Assembly: GCA_964561455.1 (NCBI GenBank)
Contig: CAZLPS010000004.1
Coordinates: forward strand, 40,439 to 104,438
DNA: 64,000 nt
Reading direction: 5' to 3'
Source of the DNA: JABDGR01 sp964561455
GTDB lineage: Bacteria; Verrucomicrobiota; Verrucomicrobiia; Opitutales; JABDGR01
The notes under the pieces are model-generated. The model did no database searches, was not told the origin of the DNA, and saw nothing but the letters and a program-made list of their open reading frames with translations. The translations under genes and the position numbers were made by a program. Shown here one piece after another: positions 1 through 8,424 of this stretch (positions are counted from its first letter, which is position 1; the number at the start of each line of letters is the position of its first letter).

Positions 1-54
1 CAATTCGTCAAGTGCTATTTTGAACAGTAAAGGCTCAGGACGCCCATACATCAT
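1..54 (-). CDS. Partial CDS, N-terminus only, continues past left edge
   Basis: An ATG at 54-52 overlaps the TGA stop of the upstream gene (ATGA). It opens an 18-codon frame (MMYGRPEPLLFKIALDEL) running off the window without a stop. The same stop/start overlap occurs between the two preceding genes, so this is most likely the fourth gene of the same leftward operon. Too little is visible to assign a family. Confidence 0.5.
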   Translation of the reverse strand, partial: MMYGRPEPLLFKIALDEL

Positions 55-446
55 TCTCTTATGAAGATATAGCGAGGGAAAGATGCCGAACAGCGGCTGA
101 GAACTTCCCCGAAGTTGGTATCTTTCGATAACCCCTCAACAAAAAGTTTTAACATTAACCAACTAGGTGAAGGCCGGGGAAAATCCAGCGGGCCTCCAAC
201 GCTTTCGGGCTTCGCGGGTAGGTAGCTTTCGCTCAAATCCAAGGCGTCAGCTAAGGTACAAAAAAACGATTCCACAAATACTACGGTTTCCGCAGGACGA
301 CTAACCATTTCATTTCTCAGGAAGGTTACAAACTGCGCTGTCGAGTCAGCACCGTTGCAGAGAATTCGCAAGGAAACCTCAGGCGCTAAATCGAGAGAAA
401 ACGCAACCTCAACCTCACCCCTAACGTGGTTGTAGAAAATCTTCAT
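51..446 (-). CDS. Hypothetical protein, third gene of the left-edge operon
   Basis: A 131-residue protein I do not recognise. No signal peptide, membrane segment or clear motif is visible; it looks like a small soluble alpha/beta protein. The ATG at 446-444 overlaps the stop of the HEPN-like gene by ATGA, and its own stop overlaps the next start, so it is translationally coupled on both sides. The DNA is clearly more AT-rich than most of the window, as expected for transferred DNA. Function may depend on its partners; an antitoxin, effector or adaptor role would be a guess. Confidence 0.6.
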   Translation of the reverse strand: MKIFYNHVRGEVEVAFSLDLAPEVSLRILCNGADSTAQFVTFLRNEMVSRPAETVVFVESFFCTLADALDLSESYLPAKPESVGGPLDFPRPSPSWLMLKLFVEGLSKDTNFGEVLSRCSASFPRYIFIRE

Positions 447-1087
447 ATTTTAGTCTTCTTGGTGCGACCATTTACCCGAAAGCCATGATCATAGAAAAGC
501 TCCTCAAAAAACAATCGAGCCGTTCTTGCCATTTCAGCCACAAATTCACTTTTGATCGTGATTGCTCCATCATCAGCAATAGAAAGCCCTTCCATCTCGA
601 ACAGCTTCCCTTGCTCCTTGCAAATACCGTACTCATGCGCAATTACGTTTCTCACGTCCCTGTATTTGACATCGAGAAGGTCGAAATACTTCCATTCAGG
701 TGGTGGCGACAGCTTGACCTGTCCAAACGACCGCTTCATTTTGGCCAGCTTGCTATTATCAGAGCTTTTTCCGTTGGGAAGTTGAATTTTTTTACCATGT
801 GAAGATAAAAACCTCACACGGAATCTATCCAATTCGGTTTCAATTATGCTATAAAGTAGAAGTATCAATCCATATCTAATTGAAGATGAATATGCACGCT
901 CCCTAAATGCTTCAAATTGCATCACTTCCCCCAAATATTGGTCACAATCTAGACCCGCTTCGCGCTCCCTTTTTCGTCGCGGCAAAGCACGCATAAAATT
1001 TGAGTCCACAATTGCGTTTAGACACTTTACGTCGTCTATCAACATAAACGTATTGACCAACGATAAACTTGTAGTGTTGAGTCGCAT
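443..1087 (-). CDS. Hypothetical protein with HEPN-like R-x4-H motif
   Basis: A protein of about 214 residues with a helical middle and the motif R146-N-V-I-A-H151 (numbered from the ATG at 1087). HEPN RNases and nucleotide-binding HEPN proteins carry R-x4-6-H, usually with a polar residue after the Arg; here it is Asn147. The helix around residues 70-95 (IIETELDRF) could be the earlier HEPN helix. No MNT nucleotidyltransferase partner is visible. An in-frame TTG at 1117 would add ten residues; ATG is preferred. Known HEPN proteins act as toxins, abortive-infection effectors or apo/C4-type helical modules. The motif is seen; RNase activity is inferred. The stop overlaps the next start by ATGA. 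Confidence 0.6.
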   Translation of the reverse strand: MRLNTTSLSLVNTFMLIDDVKCLNAIVDSNFMRALPRRKREREAGLDCDQYLGEVMQFEAFRERAYSSSIRYGLILLLYSIIETELDRFRVRFLSSHGKKIQLPNGKSSDNSKLAKMKRSFGQVKLSPPPEWKYFDLLDVKYRDVRNVIAHEYGICKEQGKLFEMEGLSIADDGAITIKSEFVAEMARTARLFFEELFYDHGFRVNGRTKKTKI

Positions 1088-1136
1088 TAATCGAAAAAAT
1101 AAAAGAGGAACCGACAAGTACAGTTAGTCGTTATAA

Positions 1137-1901
1137 TCAATATGTTTTATAATGTTTTGTTGCGTCTATGAAATCAAACATAAGGGCCGTAATACGAATT
1201 CCCGCAGCGCCAATCTTTTCTCGGGTCAACCTATCTGTCGAATACTTAACGAATTCTTCGCCGTACGAAATCGTCAACTTCTTAAGGCCCTCTCGAAGGC
1301 TTTGTTCGTCGGTGATACGGCCCGAAAATGCCCGAGTGAAGAGTTGCCGGAAATGATTAGCGCGACAAGCGAAGAAAAATAATATCAGCTCTACAAAATC
1401 AACCTCGATGTCTTGCAAAGATGGCACATTTAGGTCCGCATTTTTAAAATGTTTATTGAATTCGTTATATGCAATTTGAATCTCAATATCGCTAAGTAAA
1501 TAATCACCAAGGCGCACTTTCCCTTGTTGGGGGAAAATCTGTTCCAAAAATACGGCGATCATGTCACTCGTAAATGCAAGCACGTCGGACCTTCCGTAAA
1601 AATTGGTAATCATATGGCAATGGAAAATGGTAAATGGAAGTATCTGGTAGGCCACGGCGAATCTTATTTGCTCACTTCTCGAATCGCATACCACTCCCTC
1701 AAGATAATCACGTAAATCCGGGCGATCGAAGTGGCCCGCAATCACATTTCCCAGAGCCTTCATCAACTCTGGGGGGACATTCGGGTATTTTACGGACATT
1801 CGCCACCCTTCCATAAACGCTTTATTCTCTTCACTCATAAGTTTGTACGAAAATGTTTTCGAATTAGGTTCGGGACCTGCCCTCAAGCTTTTTAGCCCCA
1901 T
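1137..1901 (-). CDS. Hypothetical protein, first gene of the left-edge operon
   Basis: A 254-residue protein I do not recognise, predicted mostly helical and without a signal peptide. There is a hydrophobic stretch near residues 170-180 (VELILFFFACR) and another near 85-97. It may start at the ATG at 1838 (MSEENKAF) instead of 1901; neither has a visible Shine-Dalgarno site. It lies about 50 bp upstream of the HEPN-like gene on the same strand and shares its AT-rich composition, so it is probably the first gene of that operon. Function unknown. Confidence 0.6.
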   Translation of the reverse strand: MGLKSLRAGPEPNSKTFSYKLMSEENKAFMEGWRMSVKYPNVPPELMKALGNVIAGHFDRPDLRDYLEGVVCDSRSEQIRFAVAYQILPFTIFHCHMITNFYGRSDVLAFTSDMIAVFLEQIFPQQGKVRLGDYLLSDIEIQIAYNEFNKHFKNADLNVPSLQDIEVDFVELILFFFACRANHFRQLFTRAFSGRITDEQSLREGLKKLTISYGEEFVKYSTDRLTREKIGAAGIRITALMFDFIDATKHYKTY

Positions 1902-2066
1902 TCACAGTGGCCAGTAAAGAATAAACATCCGATTTAGGAGCAGCTCCATTCGGGAAAGATTCATAGGCAGCTTAAGATTCCGATTAGCAGTAAAATCGAA
2001 GCGCGGTGGAAATTACATGCTTTCTTCTCGCATCGAATTTCGATGCGTGGCCGCGCGGATTGGCTG

Positions 2067-3338
2067 TCAGGCTTCGACCTCGCCCTCAGGCCGCGCTGTA
2101 TTGCGCTCCGCGCCGTGCATTCGTCGCCGTAAGGGCTCATGCTGAGGTGCTTCGCGAAATGGCAAACCGACACCCCGCTCCAAGACGATGATGGGCAACT
2201 CGGTTTTGAGCCAGTCGGCAAAATGCTCATCACTGCCGGTCAATGCCTCTCGGTATCTCCACTGCCATTTCTTGCCGAGGTGGGATTGAACGTCCTCCTC
2301 TTCCCGCCCGCCCAGTGCCGCAAGAAGGGCGTCACAGTGCTCCCGCCATTTGCGACGAGGCCCACCCGTGCCATAGACACCCGTTTTTTTGTTCTCCGTA
2401 AAGTTGGCGAAGGCAAAGCCGTTGACCTGGAGGCGACGAATCTTTGTGCGCCGGGACCACTCCACCCGCCGGCAGCCCTTCCATTCGTCCTTCCGCACCT
2501 GCAAGCCGGCGTCGAGGTAATGGCCCACATACTTGGCGATGGCCTCCCCCACCGACCGAATCGGCAGGAATTCCGACCGCCCGAGTTTGTATTTCGGCAG
2601 CACCCGGCGCAGGTATCCCCATTTCTTGCGGGTCTGCTCCGCCGCACTGGCGACATACCGCGCCGTCAGTTCCCTATGTTTTGGGGTGCGTCCATTGCAT
2701 TTGAACTCCCACGAGGCCCCAAGGGACGCCTCCCAATCGAACTTGTCCGGCTCCATGTTCCACCGCACCGCCACGACGAAATGATAGTGCGGCCTGCCGT
2801 TTTCCTGCGGCTCCAGCACCCGGCCATAGTCCACGATGAATCCGCCATGATTGGCCAAAAAGCTGTTCCAGCGCAGGGCAAACTCCCTCGGGCTGCATTC
2901 ATCCGGCGAAGTGATAGTCCAGAACGCGCAATGGTCCCGACCATAACAGTTGACGAAATCCTTGAGGTTTTCGATCAACGCGAAGCAGGTCTTGCGGTCC
3001 CGGCTGGACGCCGCGCTGATTCGCTTTTGATAACCGCCGTCGTCCTCCGTCCACTTGGTGCCGTAAATATCCGTTTTGAGCTCCACCATCCGGCCAGTGG
3101 GGATTTCCATCTCGTAAGGCTCGTCCTCGTAGTGACCATTGACGGCCTCGACGATGACAGTTTCCGTTTCCTGCACAAAGAGGGGCGTTTCCCGCTCCTG
3201 AAAACGGTAGCCTTTCGACTTGGGAGGAATGGAATTGTTTATTCTTAGACAAGGAAGGCCGTCGGGGGCCGGTGCCGCCGCTGGCGCGGCGGCGCTCGGC
3301 CCGACGACGGCCAATCCGACAGGAGGCTTTGTTTTCAT
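2067..3338 (-). CDS. HUH-type replication initiator-like protein
   Basis: A 423-residue protein with HUH endonuclease features. Residues 182-191 (RPHYHFVVAV) carry an H-x-H metal site (H184, H186) on a predicted beta strand. A candidate nicking tyrosine lies at Y270 or Y274 (AKYVGHYLD). Residues 136-141 (HCAFWT) could be the first conserved strand. This arrangement matches rolling-circle Rep proteins of the phage or inovirus Gp2 type, which nick one strand to start replication or mobilisation. Residues 1-40 are Ala/Pro-rich and probably disordered. The start overlaps the stop of the preceding 74-residue ORF by ATGA. An integrated plasmid, phage or satellite is inferred; no capsid or integrase gene is visible. 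Confidence 0.6.
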   Translation of the reverse strand: MKTKPPVGLAVVGPSAAAPAAAPAPDGLPCLRINNSIPPKSKGYRFQERETPLFVQETETVIVEAVNGHYEDEPYEMEIPTGRMVELKTDIYGTKWTEDDGGYQKRISAASSRDRKTCFALIENLKDFVNCYGRDHCAFWTITSPDECSPREFALRWNSFLANHGGFIVDYGRVLEPQENGRPHYHFVVAVRWNMEPDKFDWEASLGASWEFKCNGRTPKHRELTARYVASAAEQTRKKWGYLRRVLPKYKLGRSEFLPIRSVGEAIAKYVGHYLDAGLQVRKDEWKGCRRVEWSRRTKIRRLQVNGFAFANFTENKKTGVYGTGGPRRKWREHCDALLAALGGREEEDVQSHLGKKWQWRYREALTGSDEHFADWLKTELPIIVLERGVGLPFREAPQHEPLRRRMHGAERNTARPEGEVEA

Positions 3339-3559
3339 GGCTGCCCCCGTCGTTGGGCGACCAGTTCACGCCAAGCTTGAATCAGCCTTAGCTTCTCCAG
3401 GAACGTCTCTTTGTGAATTCCGCCCTCGACCCGTTCCAACGAATCCAAAAGGGCGCTTTGCCGGGGCGTGCTCAGGCGAATGCTCAGGGCTTCCAATCGC
3501 GCCTTTTCGTCCACCCGCGCCGCTTTGTCATCCTGACCGCTAAAGTTTTCTGCGCTCAT
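3335..3559 (-). CDS. Small helical protein upstream of the Rep gene
   Basis: A 74-residue charged, probably helical protein with no recognised family. Residues about 20-70 form an amphipathic Glu/Arg/Leu-rich stretch (LEALSIRL, LERVEGGIHKETFLEKL) that could dimerise. Both ends overlap neighbours by ATGA (3556-3559 and 3335-3338), supporting real translation within the Rep operon. A copy-control or accessory role is possible but unsupported by any motif. Confidence 0.5.
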   Translation of the reverse strand: MSAENFSGQDDKAARVDEKARLEALSIRLSTPRQSALLDSLERVEGGIHKETFLEKLRLIQAWRELVAQRRGQP

Positions 3560-3744
3560 GGCTGGCCCCCTCTCGCGGTTTCAACCAGCGCAAGGATGGC
3601 CGATCGCACGCGCCCGGACAGATTGCCCCACGCGAGGACAACTTTTGCCACGTCCTCCCCCGGCTGACCGGAACAAAGTGGAGAACTACATGGAAGGCCT
3701 TGCGGCGACTTTTTTCTAACTCTGTCCCGGCCAGTAACTTCCAC
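3556..3744 (-). CDS. Small ORF, possible remnant of an integration module
   Basis: A 62-codon frame from a GTG at 3744, so its N-terminus is doubtful. The last 33 residues (VAKVVLAWGNLSGRVRSAILALVE) resemble a short helical tail I associate with small proteins encoded next to tyrosine integrases in Planctomycetes and Verrucomicrobia (V-x2-W-x2-L-x3-V/I-x3-I-L-A-L). This is from memory, not a database match. Its stop overlaps the next start by ATGA. It may be a small DNA-binding protein or the tail of a decayed gene. Confidence 0.35.
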   Translation of the reverse strand: MEVTGRDRVRKKSPQGLPCSSPLCSGQPGEDVAKVVLAWGNLSGRVRSAILALVETARGGQP

Positions 3745-3748
3745 GGCT

Positions 3749-3773
3749 TCCCCGGCGGGTTCGAATCCGGGGA
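3749..3773. repeat. GC-rich inverted repeat with TTCGAA loop
   Basis: TCCCCGG at 3749-3755 pairs perfectly with CCGGGGA at 3767-3773 around an 11-nt loop containing TTCGAA. The loop resembles a tRNA T-loop, but no acceptor, anticodon or D arm is present. It sits just upstream of the three-gene Rep unit. It could be a leader hairpin, a nick-site hairpin for the HUH protein, or an attachment-site scar. Confidence 0.4.
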
Positions 3774-3786
3774 CCTTCTTTTGACC

Positions 3787-3813
3787 GAATTGACGGAATT
3801 GGGGGAATTGAAG
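3787..3813. repeat. Three tandem 9-bp repeats (GAATTGNNG)
   Basis: Consecutive units GAATTGACG, GAATTGGGG and GAATTGAAG start at 3787, 3796 and 3805. The period is exactly 9 bp with variation only at positions 7 and 8. They could be iterons for the adjacent Rep protein or a chance microsatellite. Confidence 0.5.
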
Positions 3814-4519
3814 GAAGGAGTGGAGAGTGAAATTTCATCCACGAAATGGCACGAAGGGCGGCGAATGGTTTGCCCAAAAATCGCAAAGGAGGCAAAATTG
3901 GCTCGCGCCTCGGCAGGGAAACGCAGAGTTTTTTTACCACGGATTTTACGGATGAAGTAAAAAGCATGACTAATTCCGGCCGAGGTTCGTGGTAATAAGG
4001 TAAAACCAGACCGCATGGAATTCCTTCGGCGCTTCGGGCAGCGTGAATGTCCGGGCCAAATTAAGGCAATTAGTTTTTGCCGGCCAAAGGCAGGGTGGCT
4101 GTGCACTCCGGTTTGCCTGAACATCTCCAAAATTGCGATCAGGGGTACGGGCTCTGGCGGGCGGTGCGCAAGGCCATGGGTTTGCGGTACTGCAGGCAAG
4201 TGGGGAGGTTGGCCGAAGGGTCCTGATTGGCCCGACGCCGACTGTTTTGGATTGTGCTCCAGCATGGTGGGTTTGTGGCCGCCGAGCTGATGAGTGTCCC
4301 TGTTCATGGCACCCTCGGGCATGGGGTTAACCAATCCAGTATCATTCCCTGCTTGAGGGCAACGGAAGCGGCCAATTGACCGGGCGGTGCTCGTAAAATT
4401 TTGATTAATCTTTGATCGTCGGCTTGACTTGCAACTGGTTCTTTGATTCATTAACCACGCGGGTGCGCACTTTTCTTGCCACCGTTTGGTGGAAAGCCAT
4501 CGCCCGCTCGTCCCTCCTC

Positions 4520-4819
4520 ATGTCCGCCACCCAACACACGCCGGCCGACGGCTTGGAACGCGTGCTCATCGTGCAAAACAAGATGGGGATTCACGCGCGT
4601 CCGGCGGCGATGATGGTGCGCATTTCGAACAAATTTGGTGACGCCGAGGTGTGGGTGGAGAAGGACGACGAGTCGGTCAACGGCAAGAGCATCATGGGCC
4701 TGATGATGCTGGCCGCCGGGCATGGGACGAAGCTGCGGTTTCGCGTGAGCGGGGGCGGCTGCGATCAACTATTGAAGGAGATGGAAGAATTGTTTGCGCG
4801 GAAATTTGAGGAAGCGTAG
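4520..4819 (+). CDS. HPr family phosphocarrier protein
   Basis: A 99-residue HPr-like protein. H25 in GIHARPAA is the residue phosphorylated by PTS enzyme I. S57 in NGKSIMGLM matches the regulatory serine used by HPr kinase. The ATG at 4520 (MSATQHTPADG) is chosen because the upstream extension has no HPr similarity. In many bacteria lacking full sugar PTS, HPr takes part in regulatory phosphotransfer. No enzyme I, EIIA or HPr kinase gene is adjacent, so its circuit cannot be assigned. It stands alone between the accessory region and a convergent TetR gene. Confidence 0.9.
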   Translation: MSATQHTPADGLERVLIVQNKMGIHARPAAMMVRISNKFGDAEVWVEKDDESVNGKSIMGLMMLAAGHGTKLRFRVSGGGCDQLLKEMEELFARKFEEA

Positions 4820-4960
4820 ACGGCAGAATTATGATTTCTGATTTATGAAATCGGCGGCCACCCCAGGTACCAGTTCCTGTCAGACAATAGCGCGGGACGA
4901 TTCAACTGCAGAAAACACGAAGATCGTGGCCTCACCGCTCCCGGCTGCCTGCTTGTGCGA

Positions 4961-5623
4961 TTACGCTTTGGCTTTGCCATGATTGGCCCGGAGACCACTG
5001 GCGACAAAGGCGGAGAGACGGCGGAGCATCGGCTCAAGATTATCCGTTTTCAATTGCTGCTCCACGCCGGGCTGGCGACCCTGCCAGGCGAGCGCGCCGA
5101 GCATCGAGGACATGAGAAAATAAAACTTCCAGTCGAATTCGGCGGCGGGAACCTCGGGCAGCGCTTCGCGCATGGCGGTGCGAAAAATCCGCCAAAATTG
5201 GTCCATGCTGCGGCGGTTGAGTTCCTTGCTCAAGGCCGGGGGCACATTGATGGCGCGGCCGACCATGCGCGAAATGGTTACGCCCGAGGATTTTCCATCG
5301 TCAAAGGCGTGCGCGAGCGGCATCACCAACGCTTCGCACAGTTGCTCGAGGGAAACGGGGCGACCCACCGGGGTGCGGGCCCGGGCGGCTTCCAACAACC
5401 GCACGCGCTCGGCATTGAGCGGGACGAGCCGGCGCTGCATAACGGCCAGCCACAATTCTTTTTTGGAAGCGAAATGATAATTGACCGCGGCGAGATTCAC
5501 GCCGGCCAGCCGCGTTATCTGGCGCAGGGAGGCGCCTTCGAAGCCATGATCCGTGAAGCAGCGCTCAGCGGCGCGTAACAAACGTTCGCGAGTGGCGGTG
5601 GAGGATTTGCGGGGTGCAGGCAT
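4961..5623 (-). CDS. TetR/AcrR-type transcriptional regulator
   Basis: A 220-residue protein with an N-terminal TetR helix-turn-helix at about residues 10-57, ending with the typical GVNLAAVNYHF recognition segment. The C-terminal helical domain resembles the CecR/YbiH-type ligand and dimerisation domain. The ATG at 5623 is preferred; a GTG at 5638 would add five residues. It is divergent from the DsbD-like gene, and the intervening AT-rich region probably holds both promoters and its operator. Direct control of the DsbD gene is inferred from orientation only. Confidence 0.85.
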   Translation of the reverse strand: MPAPRKSSTATRERLLRAAERCFTDHGFEGASLRQITRLAGVNLAAVNYHFASKKELWLAVMQRRLVPLNAERVRLLEAARARTPVGRPVSLEQLCEALVMPLAHAFDDGKSSGVTISRMVGRAINVPPALSKELNRRSMDQFWRIFRTAMREALPEVPAAEFDWKFYFLMSSMLGALAWQGRQPGVEQQLKTDNLEPMLRRLSAFVASGLRANHGKAKA

Positions 5624-5796
5624 CGAAGGGGGTGACACAAATGATTGTTTAAATATTTTCCACCGGACGCAATCTTAAGAAAAAAGAAAGTTCCTCCAGA
5701 AACATATTTCTGCCGGCGAAGAAAAATTTATAACTACCTAGCGTTCGGCAAGATAGGCTGTTAATAATTTCTTAACGGACAAATCTGGGCGGCAAG
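5624..5796. promoter_or_regulatory. AT-rich divergent intergenic region
   Basis: About 170 bp between the divergent TetR and DsbD-like genes, markedly more AT-rich than either. TetR regulators usually bind such spacers. No perfect palindrome stands out by eye, so no operator is assigned. Confidence 0.4.
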
Positions 5797-8001
5797 ATGA
5801 ACACTTGGCGTCGGCCCTTGCAAATGATAGATACGAGCCCAATGTACACCCTCCAACCATGGCTCGGCATCAGTACCCAATTGCGGGCCGGAGTGTTCCT
5901 ACTGGTATGGGCCGTGGGGCTACTTGCGTCAGTACGCGTGCACGCGGCGGCTCCGCTGGACCTGCCGGGGTTTCCTGCCGGCGGCCACACCCACGCCGAT
6001 TTGCTGGCGGACGTAAGTGCGGTGGCCCCGGCCACGCCGTTTACTGTGGCGGTGCGTTTGAAAATGGATCCAACCTGGCACACCTATTGGGTCAATTACG
6101 GTGATGCGGGTACTGCCACCACCGTTGAATGGAATTTGCCAGAGGGTTGGAAAAGTGGGCCGATACAATGGCCCACGCCGCAGAAATTGCCATTGGGCAA
6201 TTTCATGAATTATGGCTACGAGGACACCGCGCTGCTGCTCGTCACGATCTCGCCACCCGCCAACGCGCATCCAGGCGAGACTGTCAAACTCGGTGCCAAA
6301 GTCACCTGGTTGGAATGTTCTGCCGAAGAGTGTGTCCAGGGTGGAACGGAAGTTTCGCTGGAGTTGCCCATGGTTGGCAGCTCGCCGCCACCGGCCGGCG
6401 AATTCAAACCCCTGCTTGATGCCGCACGCGCGACGCTACCCCAGCCAACCGACAAATTCAACGTCACCGCCTGGCGGACAGGGGACAGACTTTTCGTCGG
6501 ACTCGAGCCCCGGGCCGGCGCACCGGCCGACTTAAAGGAAGTTTATTTCTTTTCCGAAGGCAGCCAGACCAAACCTGCGGCCAGCCAGATTCTGCATCGG
6601 GTCTCCCATGGCTGGGTGCTGGAGCTCGCGCGCACGGATTTCGCACCGGCGGGGGCGAAGACCTTGTCCGGGGTGCTTACTTTCACCGGTTCGCCGAACG
6701 GAGTGGCCATTGCACCGACGCTGGCGACGGCACCGCCGGCGGTCTTCGCAGATGCTATTTCGAGCGTGGCCGGGGGCGGCACCGGGTTGGGCATGCTGGC
6801 GATTCTGGGCCTGGGATTTCTTGGTGGGCTAATTCTGAACTTCATGCCCTGCGTATTTCCCGTGCTGGCAATAAAGGTGTTGGGGCTGGTCAAGCAGGCC
6901 GGCGGCGACCGCGGGCGCGTCGTATGGCACGGGCTGGTGTTTACGGCGGGGGTGCTGGTGAGCATGTGGGCGCTGGTGGGCGTGCTCCAATCGCTGCGGT
7001 CCGCAGGCGCGCAATTGGGCTGGGGGTTTCAATTGCAGGAGCCGGCCTTTGTCCTTGGTTTGGCTGTTTTTTTCTTATTATTTGCGCTCAGTTTGAGCGG
7101 GGTGTTTGAAATTGGCGCCTCGCTCATCGGAGCGGGCGCAGACTTGACGGCGAAGACGGGTCTGGCTGGTTCGTTTTTTCAGGGGGGGCTGGCGGTGGTT
7201 GTGGCCACTCCCTGTACGGCGCCGTTGTTGGCTCCGGCACTGGGCGCGGCGATGGCGCTGCCCGTGGGCGAGGCCTTTTTGGCCTTTACCGCCATCGCCC
7301 TGGGACTGGCGTCGCCGTATTTGCTGTTGTCGCTTTTTCCCGGTCTCGCGCGGTGCTTGCCGCGACCCGGGGCCTGGATGGAAGGTTTCAAGCAATTCAT
7401 GGCCTTCCCATTGTACGCCACAGCGGGCTTTTTGGTCTACACTCTTGCCGGGCAGGTTTCCGCGGAGCGGTTTTTGAATATTCTGTTCGCGCTGGTGGTG
7501 GTCGCGCTCGCGGCATGGTTTTATGGGCGTTATGCGACGGCAGCGGCCAGCCCGCGACAACGTCGTATGGGGCAATTGGGTGGGCTGCTCGTACTCGCCG
7601 CCGGCTTGGCGCTGGCATATTGGCCGGTTCCGGACTTGCATTGGGAACCATGGTCGGCGGCGCGGGTGGCGGAACTGCAAAAGGACGGACGTCCGATTTA
7701 CGTGGACTTCACCGCGCGCTGGTGTGCGACGTGTCAGGTTAACAAGGACGTGGTCTTTCACTCGACGGGCCGGGTGCAGAAGGAGTTCGCTCGCCAGAAG
7801 GTTGCCCTGCTGCGGGCGGATTGGACGTCGGCAGACCCCGCAATCACTGCGGAACTGGCGCGGTTTGGGCGCTCTTCGGTGCCGTTCGATCTGCTGTATC
7901 TTCCCGGAAAGGACCAACCGGTGATATTGCCGTCAGTGCTCACGCCGGACACCGTGCTCAAGGCCTTGGGCGAAAAAGCCGGCAGCGCGGAACCAAATTA
8001 A
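5797..8001 (+). CDS. DsbD-like thiol:disulfide interchange protein
   Basis: A 734-residue inner-membrane reductant conduit. After a signal/anchor (about residues 28-50) comes an extracytoplasmic DsbD N-terminal-type domain (about 55-290) containing WHTYWVNYGD. A CcdA/DsbD-type membrane core with about eight segments (about 325-600) has catalytic cysteines C352 (MPCVFP) and C473 (TPCTAP). The C-terminal thioredoxin-like domain (about 620-734) has W-C643-A-T-C646. Such proteins pass electrons from cytoplasmic thioredoxin to periplasmic thiols. A start at 5827 or 5845 is possible, since the N-terminal 16 residues are not signal-like. The stop overlaps the convergent membrane-protein gene by 3 nt. 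Confidence 0.9.
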   Translation: MNTWRRPLQMIDTSPMYTLQPWLGISTQLRAGVFLLVWAVGLLASVRVHAAAPLDLPGFPAGGHTHADLLADVSAVAPATPFTVAVRLKMDPTWHTYWVNYGDAGTATTVEWNLPEGWKSGPIQWPTPQKLPLGNFMNYGYEDTALLLVTISPPANAHPGETVKLGAKVTWLECSAEECVQGGTEVSLELPMVGSSPPPAGEFKPLLDAARATLPQPTDKFNVTAWRTGDRLFVGLEPRAGAPADLKEVYFFSEGSQTKPAASQILHRVSHGWVLELARTDFAPAGAKTLSGVLTFTGSPNGVAIAPTLATAPPAVFADAISSVAGGGTGLGMLAILGLGFLGGLILNFMPCVFPVLAIKVLGLVKQAGGDRGRVVWHGLVFTAGVLVSMWALVGVLQSLRSAGAQLGWGFQLQEPAFVLGLAVFFLLFALSLSGVFEIGASLIGAGADLTAKTGLAGSFFQGGLAVVVATPCTAPLLAPALGAAMALPVGEAFLAFTAIALGLASPYLLLSLFPGLARCLPRPGAWMEGFKQFMAFPLYATAGFLVYTLAGQVSAERFLNILFALVVVALAAWFYGRYATAAASPRQRRMGQLGGLLVLAAGLALAYWPVPDLHWEPWSAARVAELQKDGRPIYVDFTARWCATCQVNKDVVFHSTGRVQKEFARQKVALLRADWTSADPAITAELARFGRSSVPFDLLYLPGKDQPVILPSVLTPDTVLKALGEKAGSAEPN

Positions 8002-8411
8002 AAATGCCAAATCCCCTGCATCCGCGACGCGTAAGGCGGCGGGAAGACCATCCAACGGAAGGCAAAGACGAGAAAGCCCACGCGAATTGCGCCCTCGATG
8101 GTCATCACGACCATGCCCCATTTCAAGCCGCAAACGCGCCGGAGCATAAAACCGGCGACGCTGACAAAAATCAGGAGCAAGGCCGCCACCCGAATCAGAC
8201 CCGGCTCAAACAAGAGTACGAATTGGTAAAAATAGCTCAACCACAAGCAAACCATCCAGCCGACACTCAGCCACCAAGGGGGCAGCTTCGCCAGATCCAG
8301 CGGGTGCTGCCGGGCGCGGATTTGATCAGGGCCAATGTAGCGGTGAGCCACAAAAAGCTGCGCCATTTCAAAGACGATGAAGAATGGCGCAAATGAGGCG
8401 ATGAAGTTCAT
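7998..8411 (-). CDS. Small integral membrane protein, unknown
   Basis: A 137-residue protein with about four hydrophobic segments (near residues 1-20, 45-70, 75-95 and 105-125), resembling conserved uncharacterised bacterial membrane proteins. The ATG at 8411 (MNFIASFAPFF) is preferred over an upstream in-frame start at 8447 lying inside the MATE gene. It begins 14 bp after the MATE stop on the same strand, so the two are probably cotranscribed. No catalytic motif is visible. Confidence 0.75.
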   Translation of the reverse strand: MNFIASFAPFFIVFEMAQLFVAHRYIGPDQIRARQHPLDLAKLPPWWLSVGWMVCLWLSYFYQFVLLFEPGLIRVAALLLIFVSVAGFMLRRVCGLKWGMVVMTIEGAIRVGFLVFAFRWMVFPPPYASRMQGIWHF

Positions 8412-8424
8412 GGGGCGTAATTGC

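Larger units (their letters stand above)
3745..4519. other. 775-bp region without a convincing gene
   Basis: Open frames exist on both strands but have atypical composition, no start signals and no recognisable motif. Visible content is the hairpin at 3749-3773, three 9-bp tandem copies at 3787-3813, and a possible weak promoter before HPr (TTGACT at 4424-4429, poor -10). It probably separates the mobile element from the conserved chromosome. Confidence 0.5.

Noticed and set aside
2139..3248. 369-codon rightward frame antisense to the Rep gene
   Set aside because: Antisense shadow typical of GC-rich DNA. The Rep frame has motifs and coupled neighbours.
3749..3775. tRNA gene or tRNA fragment suggested by GGTTCGAATCC
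   Set aside because: The T-arm does not pair fully, and no acceptor, D or anticodon arm is found on either strand. Kept only as a hairpin.
3540..4451. 303-codon leftward open frame across the non-coding region
   Set aside because: Low-complexity, unlike any family, overlaps the Rep-unit small ORFs in another frame, and has no start signal.
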